From an uncultured Oceanospirillales bacterium (GTDB lineage Bacteria > Pseudomonadota > Gammaproteobacteria > Xanthomonadales > SZUA-36): a DNA stretch of 64,000 bases. Below are positions 1 through 9,600 of the stretch, piece after piece. The first letter of the stretch is position 1, and every line of letters starts with the position of its first letter. The stretch is taken from positions 616,842 to 680,841 of the forward strand of contig CAJXKA010000001.1 in assembly GCA_913055655.1 (NCBI GenBank), read 5' to 3'. The position numbers and the translations under genes were made by a program. The notes below the pieces were generated by a model. That model searched no databases. It was not told where the DNA came from and saw only the letters and a program-made list of their open reading frames with translations.

Positions 1-518
1 ATCTCGGCCAGCGAGGGGAGCTCATCCAGGCTCTTCAGCCCGAAGTAGTCGAGAAAGCCCTTGGTGGTGCCGAACAGCGCCGGTTTGCCGGGCATGTCGC
101 GGTGGCCGACGATGCGGATCCACTCGCGTTCCTGCAGCGTGCGAATAATTGTCGACGACAGCGACACGCCGCGAACGCTCTCGATCTCGCCGCGTGTGAT
201 CGGTTGCCGGTAGGCGATCAGCGCCAGCGTCTCCAGCGTCGCGCGGGTGTATTTTTGAGGCCGCTCGGTCCACAGCCGCGCGATCCAGTCCTGGAAGTCT
301 TCCTTGACCTGGAATCGCCAGCCACTGGCGACCTCGCGCAGCTCCACGCCACGGTCGACGCAGTCCTCGCCGATGGCTTCCAGCGCCTTGCCGATCTCGG
401 CGTTCGACGGCCGTTCATCTTCTTCGAAAAGACTGGCCAGCCGGTCGCGGCTCAGGGGTTCTTCGGCGGCCAGCAGGGCGGCCTCGATAATGTGTTTGAG
501 GGGCAGGGCAGTGCTCAT
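1..518 (-). CDS. scpB: Segregation and condensation protein B, 3' end missing
   Basis: ScpB is the winged-helix partner of ScpA in the bacterial SMC condensin complex, which compacts and segregates the chromosome. The reading frame begins at ATG 518 (MSTALPLKHIIEAALLAAEE) and stays open to the window edge, giving about 172 residues of a protein that is usually near 200. The typical ScpB stretches TRATLETLALIAYRQPITRG and GRPALFGTT-like GKPALFGTTKGFLDYFGL are readable. Its start overlaps the scpA stop (ATGA), so the two are translationally coupled. It is cut only by the window boundary. Confidence 0.93.
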   Translation of the reverse strand, partial: MSTALPLKHIIEAALLAAEEPLSRDRLASLFEEDERPSNAEIGKALEAIGEDCVDRGVELREVASGWRFQVKEDFQDWIARLWTERPQKYTRATLETLALIAYRQPITRGEIESVRGVSLSSTIIRTLQEREWIRIVGHRDMPGKPALFGTTKGFLDYFGLKSLDELPSLAE

Positions 519-1381
519 TCTTCGTGTCCGGGCGTCCTGACGTAAATCGGGCCCATGGGTTCGTTCTGAACGATGTCGACCAGCCGCTCTCGGCTGAGCT
601 CCATCAGGGCCAGGAAACTGACCACCACGCCCATCCGGCCTTCCTTCGCTTCGAACAGCTGGTGGAATTCCAGGTATTTTGATGCGCGCAGGCGGTCAAC
701 GATCATGCTCATGCGCTCGCGCACCGACAGCGGTTCCGCGGTGATCTGGTGATGGTCATACATTTCCGCGCGACTCATGACATCGCGCAGTGCGCGCAGC
801 ACGTCGATCAGCTCGACGTCCGGCGGCAGTTTCACCTGTGAGCGATCCTCGACATGGGCGTGGACCAGGTGGAAATCGCGCTCCTGGCGCGGAATCTCAT
901 CGAGGTCCTCGGCGGCCTGCTTGAAGCGCTCGTACTCCTGCAGGCGGCGCACCAGTTCGGCGCGCGGGTCCTCTTCCTCGGTCTCTTCGCTGACCGGCCG
1001 CGGCAGCAGCATGCGCGACTTGATCTCGGCCAGGATCGCGGCCATCACCAGGTACTCGGCGGCCAGGTCGAAACGAAGGTCCTGCAGCAGCTCGACGTAT
1101 TCCACGTACTGGCGCGAAATCTCGGCGATGGGGATATCGAGAATGTCGAGGTTCTGGCGACGGATCAGGTACAGCAGCAGGTCCAGCGGACCCTCGAACG
1201 CTTCCAGGATGACTTCCAGCGCGTCCGGCGGAATGTAGAGGTCTTCGGGCAGCTGCGTGAACGGTCGGCCCTGGACCACGGCGAACGGCATCTCGCCCTG
1301 GTGCGTCGCTTCAGGGGCGTTGGCGTCGTCGTGGTGTTCGGGGTTCGCGCCGGGTTCCAAGATCACTTCCGGGTGGGTCAC
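515..1381 (-). CDS. scpA: Segregation and condensation protein A (kleisin)
   Basis: ScpA is the kleisin that bridges the SMC heads and binds ScpB. At 288 residues it is a normal length with a 50-residue acidic, low-complexity N-terminal extension. The family hallmark FEGPLDLLL is at residues 62-70, followed by the helix LDILDIPIAEISRQYVEY and the segment AAILAEIKSRMLLPRP. It lies in the same operon as scpB, with ATGA overlaps at both ends (yciO-like gene upstream, scpB downstream). Smc itself is encoded 5 kb away on the opposite strand. Confidence 0.95.
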   Translation of the reverse strand: MTHPEVILEPGANPEHHDDANAPEATHQGEMPFAVVQGRPFTQLPEDLYIPPDALEVILEAFEGPLDLLLYLIRRQNLDILDIPIAEISRQYVEYVELLQDLRFDLAAEYLVMAAILAEIKSRMLLPRPVSEETEEEDPRAELVRRLQEYERFKQAAEDLDEIPRQERDFHLVHAHVEDRSQVKLPPDVELIDVLRALRDVMSRAEMYDHHQITAEPLSVRERMSMIVDRLRASKYLEFHQLFEAKEGRMGVVVSFLALMELSRERLVDIVQNEPMGPIYVRTPGHEE

Positions 1382-1992
1382 AGGAAGTCTACCACGCCGG
1401 CCCCTTCGCGCAGGACGACCGGGTGGTCGCCCGTCAGGTCCAGCAGCGTCGTCGGCTCCAGCGCACAGTACCCGGCATCGACGAACAGGTCGACATCGTT
1501 GTAGACCGCGTCGAACAGGTCCTCGGCATCAAAAATATCTTCGTCCGAATCCGGCAGGATTAGCGACGAGGACAGCAGCGGCTCGTCCAGCGATTCCAGC
1601 AGCGCCTGCACGAACTCGTGATCCGGAATGCGCACGCCGATGGTCTGCTGGCGATGCCGCACATCACGCGGCACCTCGCTGGTCGCCGGCAGGATGAACG
1701 TGAACGGCCCCGGCGCCAGCTGCCGGATCAGGCGGTGCCACTGGTTGTTCACCACGGTCAGCTTGCCGACGTCGGACAGGCTGCGGCAGCAAAAGGTGAA
1801 GTGGTGCTGACGGCTCAGCTGCCGCAACCGGATGACCCGGTCGCGCGCCGCGCGGTTATCGGTGCGCCACCCCAGCGCGTAGCCCGAATCGGTCGGGTAG
1901 GCGATCAGCCCCCCGCGCACCAGCACGGCGACGACTTCGTCGACCTGGCGCGGCTTGATGCCGTGGGCGTGTAAGGTGAGGCGTTCAGTCAT
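1378..1992 (-). CDS. yciO: YciO/YrdC/Sua5-family protein
   Basis: This is a 204-residue YrdC-fold protein. The N-terminal GGLIAYPTDSGYALGW segment is the YciO/TsaC nucleotide-binding region, and the central PGPFTFILPAT and GVRIPDHEFVQALLE segments are typical of YciO. TsaC makes threonylcarbamoyl-AMP for tRNA t6A; YciO paralogues are related, but their in vivo role is less certain. Its first position in an scpAB operon is the usual context of YciO in gammaproteobacteria, so I prefer YciO to TsaC. The stop overlaps the scpA start. Translation of the operon would start here at ATG 1992. Confidence 0.85.
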   Translation of the reverse strand: MTERLTLHAHGIKPRQVDEVVAVLVRGGLIAYPTDSGYALGWRTDNRAARDRVIRLRQLSRQHHFTFCCRSLSDVGKLTVVNNQWHRLIRQLAPGPFTFILPATSEVPRDVRHRQQTIGVRIPDHEFVQALLESLDEPLLSSSLILPDSDEDIFDAEDLFDAVYNDVDLFVDAGYCALEPTTLLDLTGDHPVVLREGAGVVDFL

Positions 1993-2060
1993 ATTGTTCT
2001 CCGCCGCAATTCTAACCCCGACCGCTTGCCAGCGCGACGACCGCCGCCTAAAGTCGCCCC

Positions 2061-2321
2061 ATGAATCCAGAACAACGCGTCACCGAGATCGAACGCCGCC
2101 TGCAGGCCGCGTTTTCACCCACCTCATTGCAGGTCATCGACGAGAGTCACAAGCACATCGGCCATGAGGGCGCGAAGGACGGGCGCGGGCACTTCAAGGT
2201 GGTCATCGCGGCGCCGGCGTTTGCCGGGATGTCGCCGATTGCGCGGCATCGCGCGGTTTATGACGCGATGGGCGAGTTGATGCAGACGGATATTCATGCG
2301 CTTTCGATCGACGCGGGGTAA
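2061..2321 (+). CDS. BolA family protein
   Basis: This 86-residue protein has the BolA/IbaG fold. It starts VTEIERRLQAAF and carries the conserved SHKHIGHEG segment (His residues that coordinate Fe-S clusters with monothiol glutaredoxins), then GHFKVVIAAPAFAGMSPIARH. BolA proteins act in Fe-S cluster trafficking and morphology or stress responses. It is transcribed divergently from the yciO-scpAB operon, with 68 bp between the starts. It is shorter than E. coli BolA (105 aa), which is common. Confidence 0.9.
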   Translation: MNPEQRVTEIERRLQAAFSPTSLQVIDESHKHIGHEGAKDGRGHFKVVIAAPAFAGMSPIARHRAVYDAMGELMQTDIHALSIDAG

Positions 2322-2453
2322 ACAACCTCAGGTTGCTCGAAAGGTGCGAAGCGACCTGTATCTTTGTCAGGTGAAATCGACGGCCCGGACAGTAAGCCAT
2401 TCAGACGGCAGGCCCGCGCTACCGGTCTTGGAACGCGTGCAGTTGATGAGCGG

Positions 2454-3191
2454 TCAGCCTTCGGCAGACGCGACAGCTTGCCCCACCGTCTCAATTAACT
2501 CGACGAGCGCGTCGCGTTCGTTCTCGTAACGTTGCTTGTACCAGTTGGCCATGAATCCGACATTGAGCAGGCCACGCTGGAACACCTCGCTTTCCACGAT
2601 CGCCACCATGGATTCAACTGGCGCGGCAGCGCGCCCCTCTTTGCTCATGTGCACCGCTTCCAGTGGAATGAATCCGGTGCCCTCGTTACGAAATTTTCTC
2701 CAGATCAAATCGCGCGCAAACTCATCGTAGGGCGCCCAGTTATCGGCACGTTCGTAATAGTCCAGGAGGCTGCGGCGCAGCGCTGCATCATCGATAAGAC
2801 GCAGGTTGCCTGTCGCGACAAGGTCATCAATCACGCTGCGTTGCGGCCTGAACACCGCGAAATAGCCCGCGCGGTTGATGTCCATGACGAAATCACGTTG
2901 GTCTTCCAGGGTGACAGGAACCGTGTCCGGCGTGACCTGCTTGAGGTGTTCGCTGGTCTCGATGCGCAATTCGATCTCGGGCAGGATACGGTCATCCATG
3001 AACGCCAGGTCCTGTTGGAGGCTGTCATGGAGTGACCGCAAATATTCGCGCTTCAGGTCTTCCTCTGCGCGGCTGTCCCACCAGGTATCGACACCAAGCG
3101 CGAGCAGTATGCCGACGACCACGACGATCAACTCAAGTAGAAGTGTGCCGAAATCGGCGCGGCGAAAACTATCAGCAAGTCTACGGATCAT
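2454..3191 (-). CDS. Uncharacterised protein with one N-terminal membrane segment
   Basis: I do not recognise a named family with certainty. The 245-residue protein has a basic N-terminus (MIRRLADSFRRADFG), one transmembrane helix (LLLELIVVVVGILLALGV, about residues 17-34) followed by DTWWDSRAEED, and a long soluble helical part. This arrangement resembles the DUF6090-type proteins common in marine bacteria. The N-in topology would put the bulk in the periplasm. It is convergent with the BolA gene and divergent from the next gene. No partner suggests a function. Confidence 0.75.
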   Translation of the reverse strand: MIRRLADSFRRADFGTLLLELIVVVVGILLALGVDTWWDSRAEEDLKREYLRSLHDSLQQDLAFMDDRILPEIELRIETSEHLKQVTPDTVPVTLEDQRDFVMDINRAGYFAVFRPQRSVIDDLVATGNLRLIDDAALRRSLLDYYERADNWAPYDEFARDLIWRKFRNEGTGFIPLEAVHMSKEGRAAAPVESMVAIVESEVFQRGLLNVGFMANWYKQRYENERDALVELIETVGQAVASAEG

Positions 3192-3304
3192 GTCGCGGGC
3201 TCAACCGGGGCTAACCAAGCCGATTCTAGCGCCGGCCCCGGCTGCGTAACAGGCCGGTCTCGCAACACCAACGATCGGCACGCTCCGCTTATCAATGCGT
3301 TCGG

Positions 3305-3310
3305 TATACT
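3305..3310 (+). promoter_or_regulatory. Possible -10 hexamer giving a leaderless transcript
   Basis: TATACT lies 6 nt before the ATG at 3317. If it is used, transcription would begin at or next to the A of the start codon. No clear -35 hexamer is visible at the normal spacing, so this is tentative. Confidence 0.3.
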
Positions 3311-3316
3311 TTTCTC

Positions 3317-4717
3317 ATGCGCTTTCTCAAACGATTTGCCAAGTGGTCCCTCGTCGCCTTCGCCTCGGTCGTGCTCATCATCTCGGCGCTCTGGCTCACC
3401 GCGAGGGTCATCTATCCGACGGATGCCCAGCGCCAGGCCGCTGCAGAAATGGCGCGCTGGCCGGCATACGAAGGTGAGAACGCCTACGCATTGCTCTGGA
3501 CCCTGGAGCACGCCGTACCGGAAGACGCGATCGATGTCGTGATGGCCGAGGATGTGCGGCAGTTTTCACCTGGGCTGACCAGGCCTGCTGAGATGACCGG
3601 TGGTTCCGTGGTGTCACCTTCCACTGCACTGCCATCTGCGGCCAACGTCTATCCGGACCTTGCGCCAGGCCAGGAGGATACAGGACTGTTCTGTGGCCTG
3701 CGCCAGGCGGACTGTCTCGCCCGGGTGAAGGAAGATCTCGCGTCTTACCAGGCACTGATCGAGCGAAATGATGAGTTGCTCGACCGTGTCGACCAGTTAC
3801 AGGGCTATGGCTTTATCCGATCGGAATTCCCTTACAGCCCCTGGTCGCCCTGGCCGGGCCAGCATGCCGCAAAATACACCAAGACGCGCAACGCGGTGCT
3901 GTTTGTCGAGGGGCGGCACGATGAAGCAATCGCGTCGACGTGTCGGGATATCCTGACCTGGCGGCGCCTGGGATCCAGATCGGACAGCCTGATCTGGCGC
4001 ATGTCCGGCGACGCGCTTTCGACCGAGTCGAGCGGGCCTCTACTGGCCGAAATGCTGGCGCAGTACCCCGTTGACGCGCCACTGCCCGAACCCTGCACCG
4101 AGGCGCTGGCGCCTCCGGCCACCGAAGAGCTCACCCTCTGCAACGCACTGCGCGGTGAATACGGCGCCAACGCCAACGTCGTCGATTTGCCCCTGGTCAA
4201 TCCACAAACGTCGCGCTTCGACCGTTTCGCCGCGCAGGCCTTCGTCGATCCCGAAGCCGCCAGGGGCATGATGGCGGAAGGCTACCTGGCCTATTGCGGC
4301 GACCCAGGCGACACCGCTACGCAAGAGGAACTCGAAGAAATTCTGCGTGATCGCTCGGAGCTTCGGCGGCTGGAATGTGCCAGTAATCTGCACCAATGCG
4401 TCCTGCAAGCCCTGGTTTTTCCGGCTTTGGACGAATACCAGGACCGCGTCACCGACCACGCCGCCCGCCTCCGTGCACTGGGCACGCTGGCCTGGATGAG
4501 AAGCCAGGTCGCCAGCGGCCGGTCACCGGCTGAACTGCTCGCCAACCGTCCCGGGGCGCTGAATGATGAGGGTGACCAGATGACTTATGGCCCGGAAGGG
4601 CAAACCCTGGAGATCGTGCTGCGCTGGACCCGGCGAGGTGAGGCCTGGTCGATTCCGCTGCCGCCCGCGCTGCAGCCCCAGGCCGCACCCGGCGTGCAGC
4701 TTGTCGATCACAATTGA
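3317..4717 (+). CDS. Hypothetical membrane-anchored protein
   Basis: The 466-residue protein has an N-terminal signal anchor (FLKRFAKWSLVAFASVVLII, roughly residues 3-22) and a large, presumably periplasmic, domain with several Cys (GLFCGLRQADCLARVKED, LRRLECASNLHQCVLQA). I do not recognise the domain; similar proteins of about 400-460 residues occur in xanthomonads with no known role. It may be co-transcribed with the GH12 gene 33 nt downstream. No Shine-Dalgarno sequence is obvious ahead of ATG 3317. Confidence 0.8.
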   Translation: MRFLKRFAKWSLVAFASVVLIISALWLTARVIYPTDAQRQAAAEMARWPAYEGENAYALLWTLEHAVPEDAIDVVMAEDVRQFSPGLTRPAEMTGGSVVSPSTALPSAANVYPDLAPGQEDTGLFCGLRQADCLARVKEDLASYQALIERNDELLDRVDQLQGYGFIRSEFPYSPWSPWPGQHAAKYTKTRNAVLFVEGRHDEAIASTCRDILTWRRLGSRSDSLIWRMSGDALSTESSGPLLAEMLAQYPVDAPLPEPCTEALAPPATEELTLCNALRGEYGANANVVDLPLVNPQTSRFDRFAAQAFVDPEAARGMMAEGYLAYCGDPGDTATQEELEEILRDRSELRRLECASNLHQCVLQALVFPALDEYQDRVTDHAARLRALGTLAWMRSQVASGRSPAELLANRPGALNDEGDQMTYGPEGQTLEIVLRWTRRGEAWSIPLPPALQPQAAPGVQLVDHN

Positions 4718-4750
4718 TCGCGACTGCGCAACAGGTGACTTAAGCCCGCA

Positions 4751-5569
4751 ATGAGCGCTTCACCCGCCGTTTGGTTTTCGATAATTGCAGCCCTGGTGGC
4801 GCATGGTGCGAACGCGCTCGCGCAGGATGCCCAATCACAACACTGCGGCCACTTCGAGACCATGGCGAGCCCACACGGCATCTACGTCAATAACCTGTGG
4901 AACGCCCATGCCGTTGGCGACAGGCCCTGGCAACAATGCGTCGAAAGCCACCGCATCGGCGACGAAACGCGCTATGGCTGGAGCTGGTCCTGGCCGGCGG
5001 ACAGCGAGGTGGTCGTGTCATACCCGCAAGTGCGCGTTGGCGTGTCGCCGTGGGACCCGAAGGAGCGTTTTAATAATCGTTTTCCCGCAGCGCTTGACAC
5101 ACTGCAGGCCTTGAAAGTCGCTTACACCCTGGATATCCAGGCCGAGGGCGATTTCAACGTGGCGACCTCGATGTGGCTGGCCGATACGGATGTGTTTGAT
5201 AGCGAGCCGAAACCAACAGCCATCGTCGCCGAAGTGATGGTCTGGACAAGCTACAAGGGCCATCACATGCGGCCCGCCGGGCGCCTCGTCGACCACCTCG
5301 AACACGCCGGGGCGCGCTGGGAGATCTGGGTCGACAGGGATTGGAAAGACATGTCGGGCATGCATGACAATCGCTGGGTCTACCTGGCGTTCCGCCGCAC
5401 CCAGCCCACGCTGGCGGCCATTTTTGACGCCGCCGTCCTGCTCAACCACGCCATCGAGAACGAGCTGCTCCCCAAAGGCACTTTCGTCGCTGACGTCGAA
5501 CTTGGAACGGAAATCTCCAACGGCAGAGGCCGCCTGCGAGTCGAGTCATTTTCCGTTGATGTGCGATAG
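4751..5569 (+). CDS. Secreted glycoside hydrolase family 12-like protein
   Basis: GH12 enzymes are retaining endo-beta-1,4-glucanases or xyloglucanases with a jelly-roll fold. Residues 1-24 look like a signal peptide ending at ALA-QD. The mature protein has GIYVNNLWNA (43-52), SYPQVRVG (90-97), FNVATSMWLAD (135-145), EVMVW (161-165) and GTEISNGRG (252-260). E161 fits the GH12 nucleophile in the E-V-M-x-W motif, and E254 the acid/base in the C-terminal G-T-E motif. At 272 residues it is close to a single GH12 catalytic domain with no carbohydrate-binding module. Substrate is not deducible. Confidence 0.8.
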   Translation: MSASPAVWFSIIAALVAHGANALAQDAQSQHCGHFETMASPHGIYVNNLWNAHAVGDRPWQQCVESHRIGDETRYGWSWSWPADSEVVVSYPQVRVGVSPWDPKERFNNRFPAALDTLQALKVAYTLDIQAEGDFNVATSMWLADTDVFDSEPKPTAIVAEVMVWTSYKGHHMRPAGRLVDHLEHAGARWEIWVDRDWKDMSGMHDNRWVYLAFRRTQPTLAAIFDAAVLLNHAIENELLPKGTFVADVELGTEISNGRGRLRVESFSVDVR

Positions 5570-5616
5570 GCGCCAACGCCCGGTTTCAAGAGGTCATCCG
5601 ACTCAGTCTGGCGTTT

Positions 5617-6150
5617 TCAGTGAATGAGCTGGGTGAGGAGTTGGTAAAACTCACCGAGAAGGCCGAGTCCGGCGATGAGGACGCCTAGCGTACCGATCGC
5701 TCGCCCGGCGACGAACCGACGCGCAAAATCCGAGCCGCCGATGACCAGGAAGAACACCATCAGCCCAAGCAGCACCAACGCAACGGTCATGATGATCGTG
5801 GAAACGACGTAGCTGAAGAACATCGCGACGAGCCAGCCTGGTTCAGGTCCGGGGCTGAACAGCTGATAGACCAGCTTTACACTGTAGACCGCCGTCAGGA
5901 TATAAAAGCCGGTCTTGAGCACGCGCGAGAGCAGAGCTCCGAGCGATCGCTCCATAACCGACTCACTGCCGGACTGGCCTGCTCGCAGCTCTTGCATTGG
6001 GACAGACAGTCGCTCGATTTGCCGGGTGAGGTAGGCTGCCGCCTTCGGGAACCTGACCTCGATGAGCGCCAGCGTCAGACCGATCAGTTCGAGGGGAAAG
6101 GTCACGTACTGAAGGCGCGCGGCCGTTATCTCGTTAAAGAAATGCTCCAT
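5617..6150 (-). CDS. Small integral membrane protein of unknown function
   Basis: The 177-residue protein has about four hydrophobic segments: near residues 15-32, 80-98, 107-135 (FFSYVVSTIIMTVALVLLGL) and 150-172. A polar stretch with basic residues separates the first two. I do not recognise the family. It is convergent with the GH12 gene. It follows queF on the same strand, 36 nt after the queF stop, so the two could share a transcript, although no functional link is evident. Confidence 0.7.
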   Translation of the reverse strand: MEHFFNEITAARLQYVTFPLELIGLTLALIEVRFPKAAAYLTRQIERLSVPMQELRAGQSGSESVMERSLGALLSRVLKTGFYILTAVYSVKLVYQLFSPGPEPGWLVAMFFSYVVSTIIMTVALVLLGLMVFFLVIGGSDFARRFVAGRAIGTLGVLIAGLGLLGEFYQLLTQLIH

Positions 6151-6186
6151 GGATTCTCAATTAAAGCGCATTGCGTAATCCACGCC

Positions 6187-6576
6187 CTACGGCAACTCAA
6201 CCTTCGCCGGCGCCTCCCAGCCCGCGGCCCGATGCTCCGCCACCACGGTCGTGTCGATCCCGCCGCGGGTGTAGAACTCGGCCGTCAGCCGCATGAAGCG
6301 CGGCTCGCAGGCGCCGGCCAGGTGTTCGAGGATTTCGTTGGTGACGGCTTCGTGGAAGGCGCCTTCGTTGCGGAAGCTCCACATGTAGAGTTTCAGGGCT
6401 TTCAGCTCGACGCAAAGCTTGTCGGGGACGTACTCGAGCGTGAGGGTCGCGAAGTCGGGCTGGCCGGTCTTCGGGCACAGGCAGGTGAACTCCGGGATGT
6501 GAATTCGGATGGTATAATCTCGAGCAGGCTGGGGGTTCTCAAAAAGCTCGAGTTCCTTGCTGGGCTGGGTCGTCAT
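6187..6576 (-). CDS. queF: NADPH-dependent preQ0 reductase
   Basis: QueF reduces 7-cyano-7-deazaguanine (preQ0) to preQ1 in queuosine biosynthesis. The T-fold protein contains [14 protein letters not shown]: the second Cys (C34 from the chosen start) is the thioimide-forming nucleophile and D41 the general acid. [20 protein letters not shown] is the characteristic substrate/NADPH segment. At 129 residues it is the short, unimodular type (Bacillus-like), not the two-domain E. coli type. I chose ATG 6576, which has GGAG 8 nt upstream; an in-frame TTG at 6594 would add six residues. No preQ1 riboswitch is seen upstream. Confidence 0.95.
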   Translation of the reverse strand: MTTQPSKELELFENPQPARDYTIRIHIPEFTCLCPKTGQPDFATLTLEYVPDKLCVELKALKLYMWSFRNEGAFHEAVTNEILEHLAGACEPRFMRLTAEFYTRGGIDTTVVAEHRAAGWEAPAKVELP

Positions 6577-6653
6577 TTCAACCACTCCGGACAATAAGTG
6601 AATAAAACTTCAAGGGCGGGAACTGTACGGTTCCCCGGCAACGGATTCAATTC

Positions 6654-9600
6654 ATGCGATTGACCGCCGTCAAGATGGCGGGCTTCAAATCGTTCGTCGA
6701 CTCCACCGTTTTCAAGGCGCCGACCAACCTCACGGGGGTGGTGGGGCCGAACGGCTGCGGTAAATCCAACATCATCGACGCGGTGCGCTGGGTGATGGGC
6801 GAGGGCTCGGCCAAGGTGCTGCGCGGCGAGTCGATGACCGACGTGATCTTCGCCGGTTCATCATCGCGCAAACCGGTCGGCACGGCCACCGTCGAGCTGG
6901 TGTTCGACAACGCCGATGGCAAGGCCGGCGGCGAGTATGCCGATTATGCCGAGATCGCCATCAAGCGCCAGGTCTCCCGCGACGGCGTTTCCACTTATTT
7001 CCTGAACGGCACGCGCTGCCGGCGTAAGGACGTCCGTGACCTGTTCCTGGGCACCGGCGCCGGCACCACCGGTTACTCGATTATCGTCCAGGGCATGATC
7101 TCCGAGATCGTGAGTTCGCGGCCCGAAGACATTCGCGGCCACCTGGAAGAGGCGGCCGGCATCTCCAAGTACAAGGAGCGCCGCCGTGAAACCGAGCGTC
7201 GCATCAGCCATACCCGCGACAACCTTGAGCGCCTGACCGACCTGCGCGACGAGGTCGATAACCACCTGAACCGCCTGCAGCGCCAGGCGCGCGCGGCCGA
7301 GCGTTACAAGGAACTGAAGGCCGAGCAGCGTGCCCTGGAACTGAAGTTGTTGGCCCTGCAGTGGCGCGAGGAGCACGCCCGCGCCGAGGCCGGCAAGGCC
7401 GGGCTGGCGCAGCACGAAACGGCGCTGGAAGAACAGAAATCGAAGCAGCGCGCCGCCGAGGCCGAGCAGGAGAAACTCCACCAGGCCCAGGCCGAGGCCA
7501 GCGAGGCACTGGGCGAAGTGCAGGCCGAGCTGTACGAGGTGGGCGGCGAGATCGCCCGGCTCGAGCAGATGATCGCGCACAACCGCGAACTGCAGGAGCG
7601 CCAGCGCAAGGAATACGACGAGGTCGAGCAGTCGCTGAAGGACCTGGAGCAGCATATGCTGCTGGACAAGGCGCAGGTGTCAGAACTGACGCGGCGACTG
7701 GCCGAGCAGGAACCGCGGCTGGCCGAGGCCGAAACCGAAGAGAAGGCCGCCGACGAGGCCCTGACCGCGGCCGAGACCGAGGTCGGCGAGTGGCAGGACC
7801 GCTTCGAGGCCCACCACCGCGAATTCAACGAGCTGAACCGCAAGGCCGATGGCCTGAAGGCCGGCATCGAGGTGCGCGACCAGCGCATGTCCTCGGCCGC
7901 GGCGCGGATCGAGAGCCTGGCCAACGAAACCGCCGAGGCCGACACCACGAAAATTGATACCGAGATCGCCGAGCTGGAAGCGGCGGTCGAGGCGGCGACG
8001 AAGGCCGAGGCCGAACGCCAGGCGGAACTGGACAAGGCCCGCGAAGCGCAGGTCGCCGACCGCGAAGCGCGGCAGGAAAAAGAAGCCGCGGAACATGCCG
8101 CCCAGCGCGAACAGATGGCCGCGCAGGGCCGCCTGGAGGCGTTGAAAGCCCTGCAGGCCGCGAGCGAGGGTAGCAACGAGAGTCGCGAATGGCTGGAACG
8201 TCACGGCCTGGACGAAGCGCCGCGCCTGCTGCACCGCATCGAAGCCGAAAGCGGTTGGGAAGTCGCGCTTGAAACGGTGCTGGGGCACTGGCTGGAAGCG
8301 CGCGTGGCCGACGGTCACGACGCCGCGGCACTGGCCGACCTGGACAATGCTGCACTGACCCTGGTCGATGGCGGGACCGGCGCGGCGAAACCCGTTGCCG
8401 GCAGCCTGGCGGAAAAGGCGAAAGCGCCTGACGCGGTGACCCGGTTATTGAATGCCGTTCATGCCGCGGACTCACTGGAAGCCGCGTTGAAGCATGTCGA
8501 GGGCGCCGGTGATGGTTCATCGGCCGTTACGCGGGACGGCGAGTGGGTCGGCCCGGGTTGGGCGCGAGTGGCGCGCGGCGCCACCGGCCAGGCCGGCATG
8601 CTGGCGCGCGAGAAAGAAATTGGCGACCTGGAGAAGCAGATCGCGGCGCTGGACAAGCGCGTCGAAAAACTCGGCAACGAAACCGCTGATCTGCGCCGTG
8701 CACTGCGCGAGCGCGAACAGGCCATCGGCGCCCTGCAGGGCAAGGCCAACGAGGCCCACCGCGAGCGTACCCAGGCCGAGAGCCGCCTGTCCGGCGCGCG
8801 CCAGCGGCGCAACGACCTGGACCGTGCCGGCCAACGCATCGCCGAGGAGACGGCGAAGCTGAAGGCGCAGATCGAGACCGACGACAAGGACGTGCGCGAG
8901 GCCCGCAAGGCGCTGGCCGAGGTGGTCGACGCCATGGCCACGGCCGAGGAAAGCCGTGGCGAACTGGACCAGCGCCGCAAGCAGCTGCTGGAGCAGCGCG
9001 ACAGCACCCGCCAGCGCGCCAATGCCGCGCGTCGGAGCCGTCATGACCTGGCGCTCAGCACCAGCGCCAGCCGCGCCAGCCTGGATTCACTGAACCAGTC
9101 ACTGGAGCGCATGAACAACCAGGTGGGCCAGCTGCAGCAGCGTTACGTGGCGCTGAGCGAGTCCACCGCCAAGGCGAAAGACCCCGAGCAGGAATTCCGC
9201 GGCGAGATGGAACAGCTGCTGGCCCGGCGCCAGGAAGTCGAAAAGCGCCAGGGCGAGGCCCGTACGCACCTGCAGTCGCTGGAAGCCGATTACCGGGAGC
9301 GTGATGGCGAACGCCAGCAGGCCGTGCAGAAGCACGAGGAGCTGCGCAGCGACCTGGAGCGTGCGCGCCTGCAGCAGCAGGAAATCGAGCTGAATGCGCG
9401 GGGCTTTGAACGCAAGGTCGCCGAGCTGGGCGAGAACGTCACCGAGCTGGCCGATGCACTCCCCGACGAGGCCGAGGTCGAGCGCTGGCAGTCTGACCTC
9501 GAGCGCCTGGGCGAACGCATCACGCGCCTGGAGCCGGTCAACCTGGCCGCCATTGGCGAGTTCGAGGAAGAACAGAAGCGCAAGCAGTACCTGGATGCAC

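Noticed and set aside
6577..6653. preQ1 riboswitch upstream of queF
   Set aside because: The short leader shows no preQ1-I stem with an A-rich tail or other known preQ1 aptamer pattern.
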